Of a stretch of 45,757 bases of DNA, positions 1 through 12,199 are shown piece by piece. The stretch's first letter is position 1; every line of letters begins with the position of its first letter. Made by a program: the position numbers and the translations under genes. The stretch spans positions 1 to 45,757 of the forward strand of contig JADJLL010000033.1 in assembly GCA_016710095.1 (NCBI GenBank), in the 5' to 3' direction. The notes beneath the pieces were generated by a model, which was not told where the DNA came from, ran no database searches, and saw nothing but the letters and a program-made list of their open reading frames with translations. Source of the stretch: Candidatus Eiseniibacteriota bacterium (lineage in GTDB: Bacteria; Eisenbacteria; RBG-16-71-46).

Positions 1-128
1 CGCGGGCGTTTTCCGCAGGACGGCTGTGATTTCCCGGCCATGCCGGACTCCTTCCGGGTGCAAGCCGCCGGATTCCCTCCGCGCGGCAGGACGTTCACGC
101 GCCGTCCACTCCAGCCCCAGAGGGCCGC

Positions 129-1606
129 ATGCCTCCGACTCACCGCATTCCCGGCCACGTTCGAGCGCTCCACGTGCTCGCGTGCCTGGCCGTATTCGTG
201 ACGTCCACCGCTCCGCCGGTCTCCGGCAAGCCGGCCGCGCGCAAGCCCGTCGCCTCGCCGCCGCCGGTCGCGGCGCCCGCGGCATCGCCCGCACCGATCG
301 GACCGGCGGCCGCGCCGGCCCCCAAGGGGCTCACGGTCGTCGTCAACGACTCGATCCTCGCCAAGTCGGCCGAGTTCGCCTCGGTGCGCAAGTACGCGCT
401 GATCGTGGGCATCAACCACTACGACAACAAGGATCAGGGCATCAACGCGCTGCGCTTCGCCGTGGGCGACGCGAACGCGATCTATCGCTCGCTCGTCGAT
501 CCGCGCGGCGCGGCGGCTTCAAGCCCGAGGACGTCACGCTGCTCACGGACTCCACGGCGCAGAAGCCGACCAACACGAACATCGGCCGCGCGCTCAACCA
601 GCTCATCACCGCGACGCACGAAGGCGATCTCGTGCTCGTCTACTTCTCCGGGCACGGCTACGAGGAAGAAGGCCGCGCGTACCTGCTGCCCGCCAACGCC
701 GACCTGACGGCGCTCGACTACAGCGCCATCGAACGCGACGCGTTCGTGCGCCAGATCGACAAGATCCCCGCGCGCAAGGTCGTCGTCGTGCTCGACGCCT
801 GTCACTCGGGCGGCGTCAATCGCGGCGGCAAGGGCGTGGGCAAGGACGCGGCGCTCAGCAATCGTTACTACGACAGCTTCGCCTCCTCGCAGGGCCGCGC
901 GTTCATCGCGTCGAGCTCGGGAGGGGAGTTGTCGTGGGAAGACGAAGACTCGCGCCACGGCGTCTTCACGCAGTCGCTCGTGCAGGCGCTCTCCGGCGCC
1001 GCCGACATCCAGCCCGCCGACGGCCTCGTGACGTTGCACGAGGTGCAGCAGTACCTCGAAGGCAGCGTGAGCGACTGGGCCGGCCGCCGCGGCAAGTCGC
1101 AGCACCCGCAGGTCAACCTGGAGTCCGCGCGCGGCGACATGCCGCTCGCGATCAACCAGGCGTTCCTCGAGGAGCAGTCGCAGGAACTCGCGGCGCGTCA
1201 CGATCTCGCGACGCACGTGCGCGACGGACTGTCCAAGGCCGACGGGCTGTCGCTCACCGAGCTGTCGCAGTCGCTCGCCGTCGTGGACCGCTTCGGCCGC
1301 GGCGACGCGATGAACGACGCCGACACGACGGTGTTCGCGTACGCGCAGCGGCTGTCCGACGGCGCGATCACCGCGGACGAATACCGCACCGGCATCGCGC
1401 GCTCGATCCGCATGACGACGGCCGCGCAGATGGGACTCGGCGCGCGCAAGTCGAGCAAGAAGAAGCTGATCTTCGGCGGCATCGGGCTCGCGGTGCTCGG
1501 CGGTGTCGCCGCGTCCGCGGGCGGTGGCGGCGGCGACAGCGGTCCCGCGACACCGGTTCTCATCGGACCTCCTCCGCCGCCGCCCGCTCCGGCGCCCGCA
1601 CCGTGA
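129..1606 (+). CDS. Secreted or membrane-anchored caspase-family (C14-like) peptidase, frameshifted
   Basis: The caspase-like cysteine peptidase fold begins at YALIVGINHY, about residue 90, after a signal-like N-terminus and an Ala/Pro-rich linker. The catalytic His lies in YFSGHGYE and the catalytic Cys in VLDACHSGG, both intact. A C-terminal KKKLIFGGIGLAVLGG segment is a probable membrane helix, followed by a Gly- and Pro-rich tail. The ATG at 129 follows AGAGGG. The frame changes once near 505-515: the N-terminal part reads in one frame to VDPRGAA and continues as GGFKPEDVTLLTDS in another. The span is 1478 nt, one short of a multiple of three, so restoring one base gives about 492 residues. 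The substrate is unknown. Bacterial relatives act in stress responses, programmed death or protein processing. The family call is firm, the role open. Confidence 0.85.
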
Positions 1607-1614
1607 GGCCCGCC

Positions 1615-4600
1615 ATGAAGACACTCGCTCGTATTCCCACTCTCGCCCTCGGACTCGCCGTCGCCGCGACGAGCCTCGTGCCCGGCCTCGCCTCGGCGCA
1701 GTGGCGCTCCACCGGCCTTCCCGTTTGCACCGCGGTCAACCAGCAGAACCTCGCGGGCCACCGCGCCCGACGGAACGGGCGGCGCATTTCTCGTGTGGGA
1801 GGACTGGCGAACGGCCGTCTCCACCAATCGCGACGTGTACGCGCAGCACGTGCTCGCCTCCGGTGTGCCGGATCCCGCGTGGCCAGCCAATGGCCTCGCG
1901 GTCTGCACGGCGACCAACATGCAGAACACGGTCTCGATCATCTCGGACGGCGCGGGTGGCGCCTTCGTGTCGTGGCTCGACTACCGCAACGGGTCCACGT
2001 TCCAGCCCTTCGTCCATCACCTGACCTCGAGCGGCGTCGACGGCACGTGGCCGAGCAGCGGGCGGCAGCTGCTCACGTCGGCGAACAGCGTCACCGTGGA
2101 CGTCCAGATGGCGCGCGACGGTTCGACCGGCGTGTACGCGCTCGTGTCCGTGCCCGCCACGGGCACGAACCTCACGCTCCAGCACGTGACCGGCGGCGGC
2201 GCGATCGACGCGAACTTCACGGCCAACGGCGTGATCGCGGGCAACTCGACCGACAGCGGCGTGCGCGGCGCGATCGTGCGCGACAACGCCGGTGGCGCGA
2301 TCGTGCTGTGGACGCAGACCACGACCGGAGCGCTCGCGATGCGCGTGCAGTCCAGCGGCGCCAAGGACCCCGCGTGGCCCGCGGCCGGCCGCAACTTGAC
2401 CACGCCCATCTCGGCCAGCGCGGCCGCCATCGTCGCCGTCTCGGATCAGGCGGGTGGCGCCATCGCGGCCTGGAACCAGATGTCCGGTGGCGCGCACGAC
2501 ATCTATTCCCAGCACATCGCCGTGAACGGCGTCGTGGACGCCTCCTGGCCGGCAACGGGGCTCGTGGTCTGTGGCGCGACCGGCGTTCAAGCGCTGCCCC
2601 GGATCTGCACGGACGGAGGAACCGGCGCCTTCGTCGCATGGCAGGACCTTCGGAACGGCAACGACTACGACGTCTACGCGCAGCACGTGCTCGCCGCGGG
2701 CGTGCGGGATCCCGCGTGGACGGCGAACGGGGTCGCCGTCCTGATCGCGACCGGTAGCCAGAACCTGGTCGAGATCCTCCCGGCGTCGCCCAGCGGGGCG
2801 CTCCTCGTGTGGGACGACATCGGTTCCGCAGGTGTCCGCGGTTTGATCGCGCAGAAGATCGGGGCGGCCAGCGGCAACGTCGATCCGTCCTGGCCCACCA
2901 GCGGCGCGGCGATCGCTCCTTACGACTACGGCTACAGCTCGCGCGGCATCTCGACCGACGGCAACGGGGGAGTGTTCGTGGCGTGGAACGACTACCGGTT
3001 GGGCCGGCTCTGACGCGCGTGCATTCGACGTCTACTTGCGCCAGCTGACGAGCACTCCGACGCACCGCATCACGCCCACGATCGGCGCGGGCGGCACGTC
3101 GTGGGTGGCGACGCCGGACAGCGTCGCGATTCCGACGGCCGCGATTCCCCATCTCGACGTGACGGCCGCCGAACGGACCGACTTCCGGTTCACGGCCACC
3201 GGCGCCAACGCGATCTCGAACGTGACGGTGGACCTGGTCTCGCAGGGCGTGGTGCCCAACGTCACGATCGCGAACGTCGTCGCCAACACGGCGCTGAGCG
3301 TGTCGTTCTCGAGCGCACTCTGGAACGTGGACATCAGCACACCCGGACAATCGTATGCGCCCGCGGGCTGGCCGCTCACGTTCGCCGACAGCACCGTGGC
3401 GACGCTGCTGCCCACGCTGTGGCCGAGCGACGATTCGCGTTGGCGCCTCGCGCACTGGGATCCCACGTCCTCGCGTTACGTCTACGCGAGCGACTCGCTC
3501 GGCAAGTTGCAGGCCGGCGCGGGCTACTGGCTGGCCACGATGGCGCCGCAGTTGATCACCGTCGGCGGTCACCCGATCAACGCGGCATCGGTGAGCGTGC
3601 CGTTAGCCGGTGGCGTCGCGAGCGGCTGGAACCAGGTCGCGAACCCGTATCGCTTCCCAATCGCCGACAGCGCGCTGCGCGTGGTGGTCGGAGCGAACAC
3701 CCATGGCTTCACCGCGGTCGGCAACACCGCGGTCGAGCATGCGGTCTACGACTACACGGGCTCGGCCTACGTCAGCGTGCACACGCTGCAGCCGAACCGC
3801 TCGTACTGGGTGCACAAGATGGTCGACGGCGCGGTGTCGTTGAAGTTCCCCAACCTGTCGAGCACCGGTCCCGCGCCGGCGCTGCCCGGACTTCCCGACG
3901 GCGCCGAGTGGGCGGTGGGTGTCGTCGCGCGCCAGGGCGCCACGGCGACCGCGCCCGTGATGATGGGAGCGGGCGCGGCTTCACGCGACGAGGGGACGCC
4001 GCTGCGCCGCGAATCGCCGCCGCCTGCGCCGCAGGGCGGGCTCACGCTGCATGCGGGCGAGCCGGGCGAAGCGCACGTGCGCCAGATCAGCGATCTCGTG
4101 GCGGGCGGTGCGCCGACGCGCTGGGTGCTCGAGCTCGCGGGGGCGGAGGCGCCGGGCGAAGTCCAGCTCGTCATCGACGGCTACGCTCTGCCCGCTGGCA
4201 TGACGCTGTGGCTCGGCGATCCCGCCGCCGGATGGACGCGCGAAGTGCACGCGGGCGAGACCGTGACGCTCGCGGCGCACGCCTCGGCGCGCCGGCTCAC
4301 GCTCGAGGCGAGCTTCGGCGGACCGGCGAGCGGCACGACCGCGACGCTGGCGATGTCCGCGTACCCGAATCCGTTCCGCGGCGCGATCGGCCTGCGCGCG
4401 GCGCTGCCCGCAAGCTCCGACGTGCGCGTGCGGATCCTCGACCTGCAGGGCCGGCTCGTGCGCACGCTGGATCGCGCACTGGCGCCGGCGGGCGAGAGCG
4501 TGATGCTGTGGGACGGCCGCTCGGCGAGCGGCGAACTGGTGCGGCCCGGCGTGTACCTCGCGCGCTGGCAGGCCGGCGCCGCGACGGGCGCGGTGCGGCT

Positions 4601-4616
4601 CGTCAAGATCGACTGA
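1615..4616 (+). CDS. Large secreted repeat protein with C-terminal FlgD-like sorting domain, two frameshifts
   Basis: The protein is about 1000 residues and starts at ATG 1615 with a clear signal peptide (MKTLARIPTLALGLAVAATS). The first 450 residues carry repeats of about 50 residues of the type AQHV...DPAWPANGLAVCTA...Q....SDGAGGAFVSWLDYRNG, probably beta-propeller blades. A middle domain contains two GYWL/SYWV-type motifs. The last 85 residues (AYPNPFRG, DLQGRLVRTL, RPGVYLARW) are the FlgD-like C-terminal domain seen in several proteins of this window. The frame shifts near 1757 and again near 3000. The translations on either side join without loss, so these look like one-base indels. The gene at 12200-14605 is a paralogue. 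Function is unknown; an extracellular or surface role is inferred. Confidence 0.75.
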
Positions 4617-4635
4617 GCGGATCGTGACGCACGAG

Positions 4636-4674
4636 AAGAGCGGCGTGACCCGGATGGGCCACGCCGCTCTTTTG
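4636..4674 (+). terminator. Intrinsic terminator of the repeat-protein gene
   Basis: A perfect 12-bp stem (4636-4647 with 4660-4671) has a 12-nt loop and runs into TTTTG. It lies 20 nt after the stop at 4616, between convergent genes, and the T tract is on the + side. Confidence 0.8.
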
Positions 4675-4701
4675 TGTTCGGAACCTCTGGAGCGTGATGC
4701 G

Positions 4702-5730
4702 CTACTTCCGTCCGACGGGAATCCCGAAGCCCGGCGCGGCGAGATCGACTTTGCCCCGCACCATGCCCGGGCCGCCGGGCGCCGTGACTTCCCAGCGTTC
4801 GACGAAGAGCGTGGCCGTCCAGATCGGGATCCCCTCGCTGACGGCGGGGTCCGGCATCACCGACATCAGGCCGACGCCGACGCCGTGCAGCGTGAGCAGC
4901 GGCTGCGCTCCGGAGGCGCTGACCAGCTGGATCGTGATCTCGCGCTTGGTCGGGCCGCCGGTCTGGTTGGCCAGCATCCAGTCGTGAAGGCCGCGACCCG
5001 TGACGGCGGTCGCGCGGATCGTGATGTTGCCGTTCCTGCTCTCGGCGGAGGGCCGGGCGTCGGCGAACTCGCCCGAGGCGACGGACGAACCGGCATCGGC
5101 CGAACCACCGATCCTGATGCCGTCGACCGACATGACGCGCGTGCAGTCCAGGCCCGGAATCGTCACGACGAAGCCGTTCGCCAGGAACACCGGGGCGGGC
5201 GCCGCCACGGGCGCGGAAGTGCCGGCGAGTTTGTCCGCCATCGGGGTGAACGTCGTCGGAACGACGGCCATCTTGAAGTACCCGCCGGATTTCGAGTTGG
5301 CATCGAGCTTCGGGAACTCGAAGTACGCCAGCTCGGAGTCGCCGAGGTTCGTCCACTCGGGAGTGCTCTGATCGAAGGCCGCCACGTGCACCTGCGTGTG
5401 GAGCCGGACCTGCCGCCCCGCGGACAGGTCGGTGATCGCGCGCGCGAGCGCCTGGGCGCCGTTCATGGGCAGCTCGAACTCGGCGGGCGGGTAGTACGGG
5501 GCCCCGTAAGCCTTCACGATCGTGCCATTGACGTTGCTCACGGCTGCGTGCCATGCGCGCCCCGTGCAGGTGGAGCGCCTGATGCCGGAGACGTGCGACA
5601 GGCCGTTGAAGAGCACTTCGTGGGACTGGACCGCGTACGAGTTGGGCCCACTGGCGGCGTGAGCGAGCGGGATCGCGACGATCAGCGATGCGGCGAGGGT
5701 GATCGTGGAAACGAGGTGGCGGCCTTTCAT
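4702..5730 (-). CDS. Unknown secreted protein, possibly with a tail-tube-like C-terminal half
   Basis: This 342-residue protein starts at ATG 5730 with GGAGG five bases upstream and has a signal peptide ending near LAHAAS. I do not recognise the family with certainty. The first half contains strands, STCTGRAWHA and a YGAPYYPPAEFELP segment. The second half runs from GFVVTIPGLDCTRVMSVDGIRI through ITIRATAVTGRGLHDWMLAN to KREITIQLV. That order (V.I.GL...V..V.G, then L..W, then R.I.I.L) resembles the gp19/Hcp-like phage tail-tube fold, but this is read by eye and weak. It is transcribed alone, convergent to the repeat-protein gene and divergent from the DUF4384-type gene. Confidence 0.65.
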   Translation of the reverse strand: MKGRHLVSTITLAASLIVAIPLAHAASGPNSYAVQSHEVLFNGLSHVSGIRRSTCTGRAWHAAVSNVNGTIVKAYGAPYYPPAEFELPMNGAQALARAITDLSAGRQVRLHTQVHVAAFDQSTPEWTNLGDSELAYFEFPKLDANSKSGGYFKMAVVPTTFTPMADKLAGTSAPVAAPAPVFLANGFVVTIPGLDCTRVMSVDGIRIGGSADAGSSVASGEFADARPSAESRNGNITIRATAVTGRGLHDWMLANQTGGPTKREITIQLVSASGAQPLLTLHGVGVGLMSVMPDPAVSEGIPIWTATLFVERWEVTAPGGPGMVRGKVDLAAPGFGIPVGRK

Positions 5731-5987
5731 GCTTCCTCCGTGGTCGTGATCCTGCGGATGCGTCCGGAAGGTGGCGAGAGGTTGGAGTCCGCGGGGCGGG
5801 AGAAATCACACGCGAATTTCGCAGGCCTGCGGAAGTGCGTGAGTCTCGTGCGCACGCGTGGAATGCGGCGCGTGCCGCGGCGTAAGGTACGCAGCGTTCC
5901 GGAGCTTCATTCCCTCGCGCCGTGCTTCGCGCGTCGGGAACAGGTCGCCGGGCAAACGATTCGTTCGTCGAACACAAGGAGCAGGCC

Positions 5988-7346
5988 GTGAAGCCTTTCA
6001 CCACGCAGACCCAGAAGCTCGTGCTGACCCTCGCGGCCGTCCTGCACCTGACCGGCACGGCGTTCGCCGCCACGCCGGCTTCACGTCCCGCGGAGCCGGC
6101 TTCCGCCACCGCATCGCCCGCCGTCACGCGCGCCATGGACGAGATGGTCGCCGAGCTGATGGGCGGGGGCGCCGGCGCCGCCCCGGGCTCCAAAGGTGTC
6201 GGGCGCCCGTCCGGCCCCGTGCGCTTCGACGGTTTCGCGTGGCAGTCCGGCTCGGGCACCGCGGGCACGAGCGCGTTCGGCCTGCAGATGAACCAGGCCG
6301 TCAGCCAGTCGCTCGGCGCGCGTCACATCGACGCGACGAGCGGCTCGTCGGTCGGCAGCAAAGGCATCGGCGGCAACATCCTTCGCGGCGGCTTCAAGCT
6401 CATCAAGGGCGGCATGAGCGTGTCGCTCGCCATGGTCGACGCGAACACGGGCCGCGTGATCTCCGAGGCGCGCCGCATGCTGAGCACGCAGTCGCTCACC
6501 GGGCTCGCGATGGACCACCTTCTTCCGCCCGACGCCGCCAACGCGCGCCAGCTCGCGCAGCTGGTCACGCAGAGCCTGGGCGAGAACAACGCCAGCTTTC
6601 ACGTCGAAGTGAGCACCGATCGCGGACCGCAGGGCGCGTATTTCGAGAACGATCCGCTGCACGTGTTCGTGCGCACCGATCGCGACTGCTACGTGCGGCT
6701 CTACCACGTCTCGTGGGGCGACCGCACGCTCACGATGATCTTCCCCAACGAAGGCGACCGGGAATCGTTCGTGCAGGCGGGCGCCGTGAAGCAGGTGCCG
6801 ACGCCGGGCAGCACGGCGGAGTTCGTGGTCAGCAAGCCGTACGGCGTGGACGCGATCATCGCGATCGCGAGCAGCGAGCCGTTCGCGGACGACGCGTTCG
6901 TCTCGTCGCAGCTCGCCGGCGGCGCGGCCGACGCCGGCGCGCAGGCGGCGCCGTCCGAGTCTCCCGCGCAGCCGCAGCAGGCGACCGCCGAGGGTGGCGA
7001 CGCCGCGCTCGGCTCGCGCGGCGTCGTGCGCACGGGGCCGTACCTGGCCGCCGAGAAGGCGAGTGCCGCGCGCGCGCGCGCCATTCTCGCGAAAGGGCTG
7101 ATCGTGCGGCAAACCGCGTCGGCGCAGGGCTCGAGCCGTCGCACGCAGAGCGCGGGCAGCAGCAGCACGCCGATGTTCCAGGGTGGCGAGACGCCCGGCG
7201 CGCCGACGGGCGATGCCTCGGGAAGCGCGCCGGCATACGGGCAGACGTCGCCGCTCACGCCGCCGGCCGCGGGCGCGACGCGGGGTGAGGTGTCGAAGGC
7301 GTCGTGCTACTACACGACGCTGCCCAAGCTGACGCTGCGCCGCTGA
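5988..7346 (+). CDS. Secreted DUF4384-domain protein
   Basis: The GTG at 5988 is preceded by AAGGAG at 5976-5981 and gives 452 residues with a signal peptide (LVLTLAAVLHLTGTAFAA). An N-terminal region (TRAMDEMVAELM ... GGFKLIKGGMSVSLAMVDANTGRVI) resembles the outer-membrane assembly or curli-type lipoprotein style, in which a set of variables is tested for function. The DUF4384 domain follows from about residue 205 (FHVEVSTDRGPQGAYFENDPLHV, then DCYVRLYHVSWGDRTLTMIFPN). The tail is Ala/Ser/Gly-rich and low complexity. DUF4384 is often found with caspase-like or serine/threonine kinase domains, and here a caspase-family gene lies about 4.4 kb upstream. The biochemical role is unknown. Confidence 0.75.
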   Translation: MKPFTTQTQKLVLTLAAVLHLTGTAFAATPASRPAEPASATASPAVTRAMDEMVAELMGGGAGAAPGSKGVGRPSGPVRFDGFAWQSGSGTAGTSAFGLQMNQAVSQSLGARHIDATSGSSVGSKGIGGNILRGGFKLIKGGMSVSLAMVDANTGRVISEARRMLSTQSLTGLAMDHLLPPDAANARQLAQLVTQSLGENNASFHVEVSTDRGPQGAYFENDPLHVFVRTDRDCYVRLYHVSWGDRTLTMIFPNEGDRESFVQAGAVKQVPTPGSTAEFVVSKPYGVDAIIAIASSEPFADDAFVSSQLAGGAADAGAQAAPSESPAQPQQATAEGGDAALGSRGVVRTGPYLAAEKASAARARAILAKGLIVRQTASAQGSSRRTQSAGSSSTPMFQGGETPGAPTGDASGSAPAYGQTSPLTPPAAGATRGEVSKASCYYTTLPKLTLRR

Positions 7347-7427
7347 GGTTCTGCACTGGCCACATGCCGAAATGACGCGCTAGAGTGCCTCCCGCAACAG
7401 CCACCACACGGAAGGGAGGTGATCGGG

Positions 7428-9341
7428 ATGCGTCACGCACGTCTCACCACGCCGCTCGTGCGCGAGAGCGGGAAGCTGCGCCCCGCGAGCTGGGAAGAAG
7501 CGCTCGAGCGGGCCGCCGGCGGTTTTCGCGCCGCGCGCGAGAGTGGTCCGGACGCTTTCGGAGTGTTCAGCTGCTCCAAGGCGACCAACGAGATGAACTA
7601 CGCCGCGCAGAAGTTCGCGCGGCAGGTGATGGGCACGAACCACATCGATTCGTGCAACCGAACCTGACACGCGCCAAGCGTCGTCGGTCTGGCGACGGTG
7701 TTCGGTGCGGGCGGGGGCACCAGCTCGTACCGTGAAGTCGAAAATGCGGATGTCATCCTGTTGTGGGGCTCCAACGCGCGCGAGGCGCACCCCATCTTCT
7801 TTCACCATGTCCTGAAGGGCATTCGCAACGGCGCGAAGCTCTACGTGGTGGATCCCCGGCGCACGACGTCGGCCCAGTGGGCCGACCTGTGGGTCGGCCT
7901 CGACGTGGGCACGGACGTCGCGCTCTCGAACACGATCGCGCGCGAGATGATCGCGTCCGGCCTCGTGCACCGCGAGTTCATCGCGAAGGGCACGAGCGGC
8001 TTCGACGCGTACCGCGAGTCGGTCGAACCGTGGACGCTCGAGCGCGGCGAGAAGATCACCGGCGTGCCCGCGGACGTCATTCGCGAGCTCGCGCATGCGT
8101 GGGGCAACGCCAAGCACGGCCAGATGTGCTGGACGCTCGGCATCACCGAGCACCACAACGCCGTGGACAACGTGCTCTCGCTCATCAACCTCGCGCTGCT
8201 CGGCGGGCACGTGGGCCGTCCCGACGCCGGCATCCAGCCGCTGCGCGGACAGAACAACGTGCAGGGTGGCGGCGACATGGGCGCCATCCCGAACAAGCTT
8301 TCGGGATTCCAGGACATCGAGAAGGACGACGCCGCGCGCGCGAAGTTCGAAGCCGCGTACGGCGTGCCGATCGTGCCCCGGTACGGCTTCACGCTCACGC
8401 AGATGTTCGAGGCGATGGAGCACGGCACGATGAAGGCCGTGTGGGTGATCGGTGAGAACCCGGCGCAGTCGGAGGCCGACGGGCAGCGCTGCCGCAAGCT
8501 GCTTTCCGGACTCGACACTTTGGTGGTGTCCGACGTCGTGATGACGGCGACGGCGGAACTCGCGGACGTGGTGTTCCCCGCGAGTGCGGCCTGGTGCGAG
8601 ACCGAAGGCACGGTCACCTCGAGCGAGCGACGCGTGCAGCGCGTCCGCAAGGCGCTGGACGCGCCGGCGGGTGCGCGCGACGACATCGACATCATCGCCG
8701 ACCTCGCGCGACGCCTTGGCTTCGACTGGGGCGCGGTCACGCCCGAGCAGCTCTGGGAGGAGTTGCGCACGCTGTCGCCCATGCATGCGGGCATGAGCTG
8801 GAAGCGCCTCGAGGCACTCGGCGGCATCCAGTGGCCGTGCCCGGACGAGACGAGCGTGGGGAACAGCTACCTGCACGCGCGGCTGTGGGACGACGATCCG
8901 GCGAAGCGCGGCGTGCTCGCGCCGTTCACCGTGCTGGCCCACGCGGGCCCCGTGGACGAGATCACGGCCGAGTATCCGCTGCTGCTCACGACCGGGCGGC
9001 GGCTCGACTCGTACAACACCGGCGTGTCGACGCGCGCGTACGCGTCGCCGATCCGCCGCGATCATCCGATCTACCTGTCGCCCGAGGACGCGGCGGCGCT
9101 GTCGCTCGCCGAAGGTGAGCACGTGCGCATCACGAGCCGGCGCGGCTCGATCGTGACCGAAGTCGCGATCGATCACAGCCTGCGGCCCGGACTCGCGTTC
9201 ATGACGCTGCACGCGCCCGACAAGGCCGACGCCAACGTGCTCACCATCGACGTCACGGATCCCAAGGCCGGCACCGCCGAGTTCAAGGCGTCGGCGATCC
9301 GCGTCGAGAAATGCTCGCCCGTCGCGGCGGGAGGAAACTGA
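7428..9341 (+). CDS. fdhA: Formate dehydrogenase catalytic chain, selenocysteine-containing, lacking its FeS domain
   Basis: This is the molybdopterin/tungstopterin catalytic part of an NAD-linked formate dehydrogenase, which oxidises formate to CO2. The ATG at 7428 follows a near-perfect Shine-Dalgarno (GGGAGGTGAT). The frame is continuous through an in-frame TGA at 7665-7667. The context IDSCNRT-UGA-HAPSVVGL is the family's active site, where residue 80 is Sec (or Cys in relatives) followed by the conserved His. The conserved Arg is in PLRGQNNVQGG (Arg273). Cofactor-binding regions and the C-terminal molydopterin dinucleotide-binding domain (LLTTGRRLDSYNTG) are present, giving 637 residues with Sec. 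The chain begins at RLTTPLV, so it lacks the usual N-terminal 2Fe-2S, ferredoxin and Fe4S4 domains. These are encoded at 11219-12172. An automated caller will split this gene at the UGA. Confidence 0.93.
7665..7700 (+). promoter_or_regulatory. Selenocysteine UGA codon and bacterial SECIS element
   Basis: After the UGA, positions 7679-7685 pair with 7691-7697 (seven pairs, one G-U) around the five-base loop GGUCU at 7686-7690. In E. coli fdhF, as I recall it, the SECIS also has GGUCU in the apical loop and 18 bases between UGA and that loop. Here the gap is 7668-7685, also 18 bases. SelB is expected to bind this hairpin and recode the UGA. No selA, selB, selC or selD gene is in the window. Confidence 0.88.
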
Positions 9342-9344
9342 CGC

Positions 9345-11218
<1,874 letters not shown>

Positions 11219-11222
<4 letters not shown>

Positions 11223-12172
11223 GCGCGCCCAAGATGCTGTCGATCACCGTGGACGGCGCGGCCGTGCAGGTGCGCGAAGGCGCGACGCTGCTCGAGGCGC
11301 TGCGCGCGCACGGCGTGGACACGCCGACGCTGTGCTTCCTCGAGAACCTCACGCCGGTCAACGCGTGCCGCGTGTGCGTGGTCGAGCTTCAGGGCGCGCG
11401 CACGCTCGTGCCGTCGTGCTCGCGCAAGGCGGAAGAGGGCATGGTGGTGCAGACGGACTCCGAGCGCGTGCGGCACGCGCGCAAGACCGTGTTCGAGCTG
11501 CTCGGCTCGTCGGTGGACCTGTCGAACTGCGGGCCCGAAGTGAAGCGCTGGTCGGAGCGCTACGGCGCCGATCCCGCGCGCTTCGGAGCGCCCGCGGCGA
11601 GCGCGCCCGAAGGCGAGCGCGATCACGCGCACCCGGGACATCATCACGCGCCGAGCGGCGAGGCCGCGCAGACCGTCGCGCAGCCGGTGAAGATCGACAA
11701 CGACCTGTTCGTGCGCGACTACTCGCGCTGCATCCTCTGCTACAAGTGCGTCGAGGCGTGCGGCGAGGACGCGCAGAACACGTTCGCGATCACCGTGGCC
11801 GGGCGCGGGTTCGACGCGCGCATCTCGACCGAGTTCGCCGCGCCGCTCACGGATTCCGCGTGCGTCTTCTGCGGCAACTGCATCGGCGTGTGCCCGACCG
11901 GCGCGCTGGTCCCGAAACGCGAGTTCGACCTGCGCGAGGCCGGCACGTTCGACGAGAGCAAGCAGACCGTGACGACCACGATCTGCACGTACTGCGGCGT
12001 CGGCTGCAACCTCGAGCTGCACGTGCAGGACAACACGATCTTCAAGGTCACGAGCCCGCTCGATCACGACGTGACGAACGGCCACCTGTGCATCAAGGGC
12101 CGGTTCGGGTTCGAGTTCGTGCAGGTCCGCGAGCGCGAAGGCCGCGAAAAGAACGGCGGCCGGAAGGACTGA
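11219..12172 (+). CDS. Separate iron-sulfur N-terminal half of the formate dehydrogenase alpha chain
   Basis: This 317-residue protein carries what is normally the N-terminus of FdsA/FdhA. A 2Fe-2S ferredoxin-like domain (residues 1-80: CFLENLTPVNACRVC, then SC) comes first, followed by a NuoG-like region and a His-rich linker (HAHPGHHH). Two 4Fe-4S motifs follow (CILCYKCVEAC and CVFCGNCIGVC), then the molybdopterin Fe4S4 domain (CTYCGVGC and a distal CIKG). The Lys after the last Cys, used for electron transfer in FDHs, is present. It ends shortly after GRFGFEFVQ, exactly where the catalytic chain at 7428 would continue with RLTTPLV. The GTG at 11219 overlaps the NuoEF stop. A complete enzyme must assemble from both polypeptides, with the Fe4S4 cluster docking against the Sec-bearing chain. 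The domain calls are firm; the assembly is inferred. Confidence 0.92.
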
Positions 12173-12183
12173 TCCGGCCGCCG
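12146..12183 (-). terminator. Terminator of the secreted repeat protein, overlapping the formate dehydrogenase end
   Basis: An 11-bp perfect stem (12154-12164 with 12173-12183) has an 8-nt loop. Read on the minus strand it runs into GTTCTTTTC. The arm overlaps the last codons of the upstream + gene, so it may serve both convergent transcripts. Confidence 0.65.
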
Positions 12184-12199
12184 CTCGCTTCGCCCCGCG

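Noticed and set aside
7665..7667. In-frame TGA as a pseudogene-causing stop in formate dehydrogenase
   Set aside because: The position, flanking residues and SECIS hairpin all match programmed selenocysteine insertion, and the frame is unbroken on both sides.
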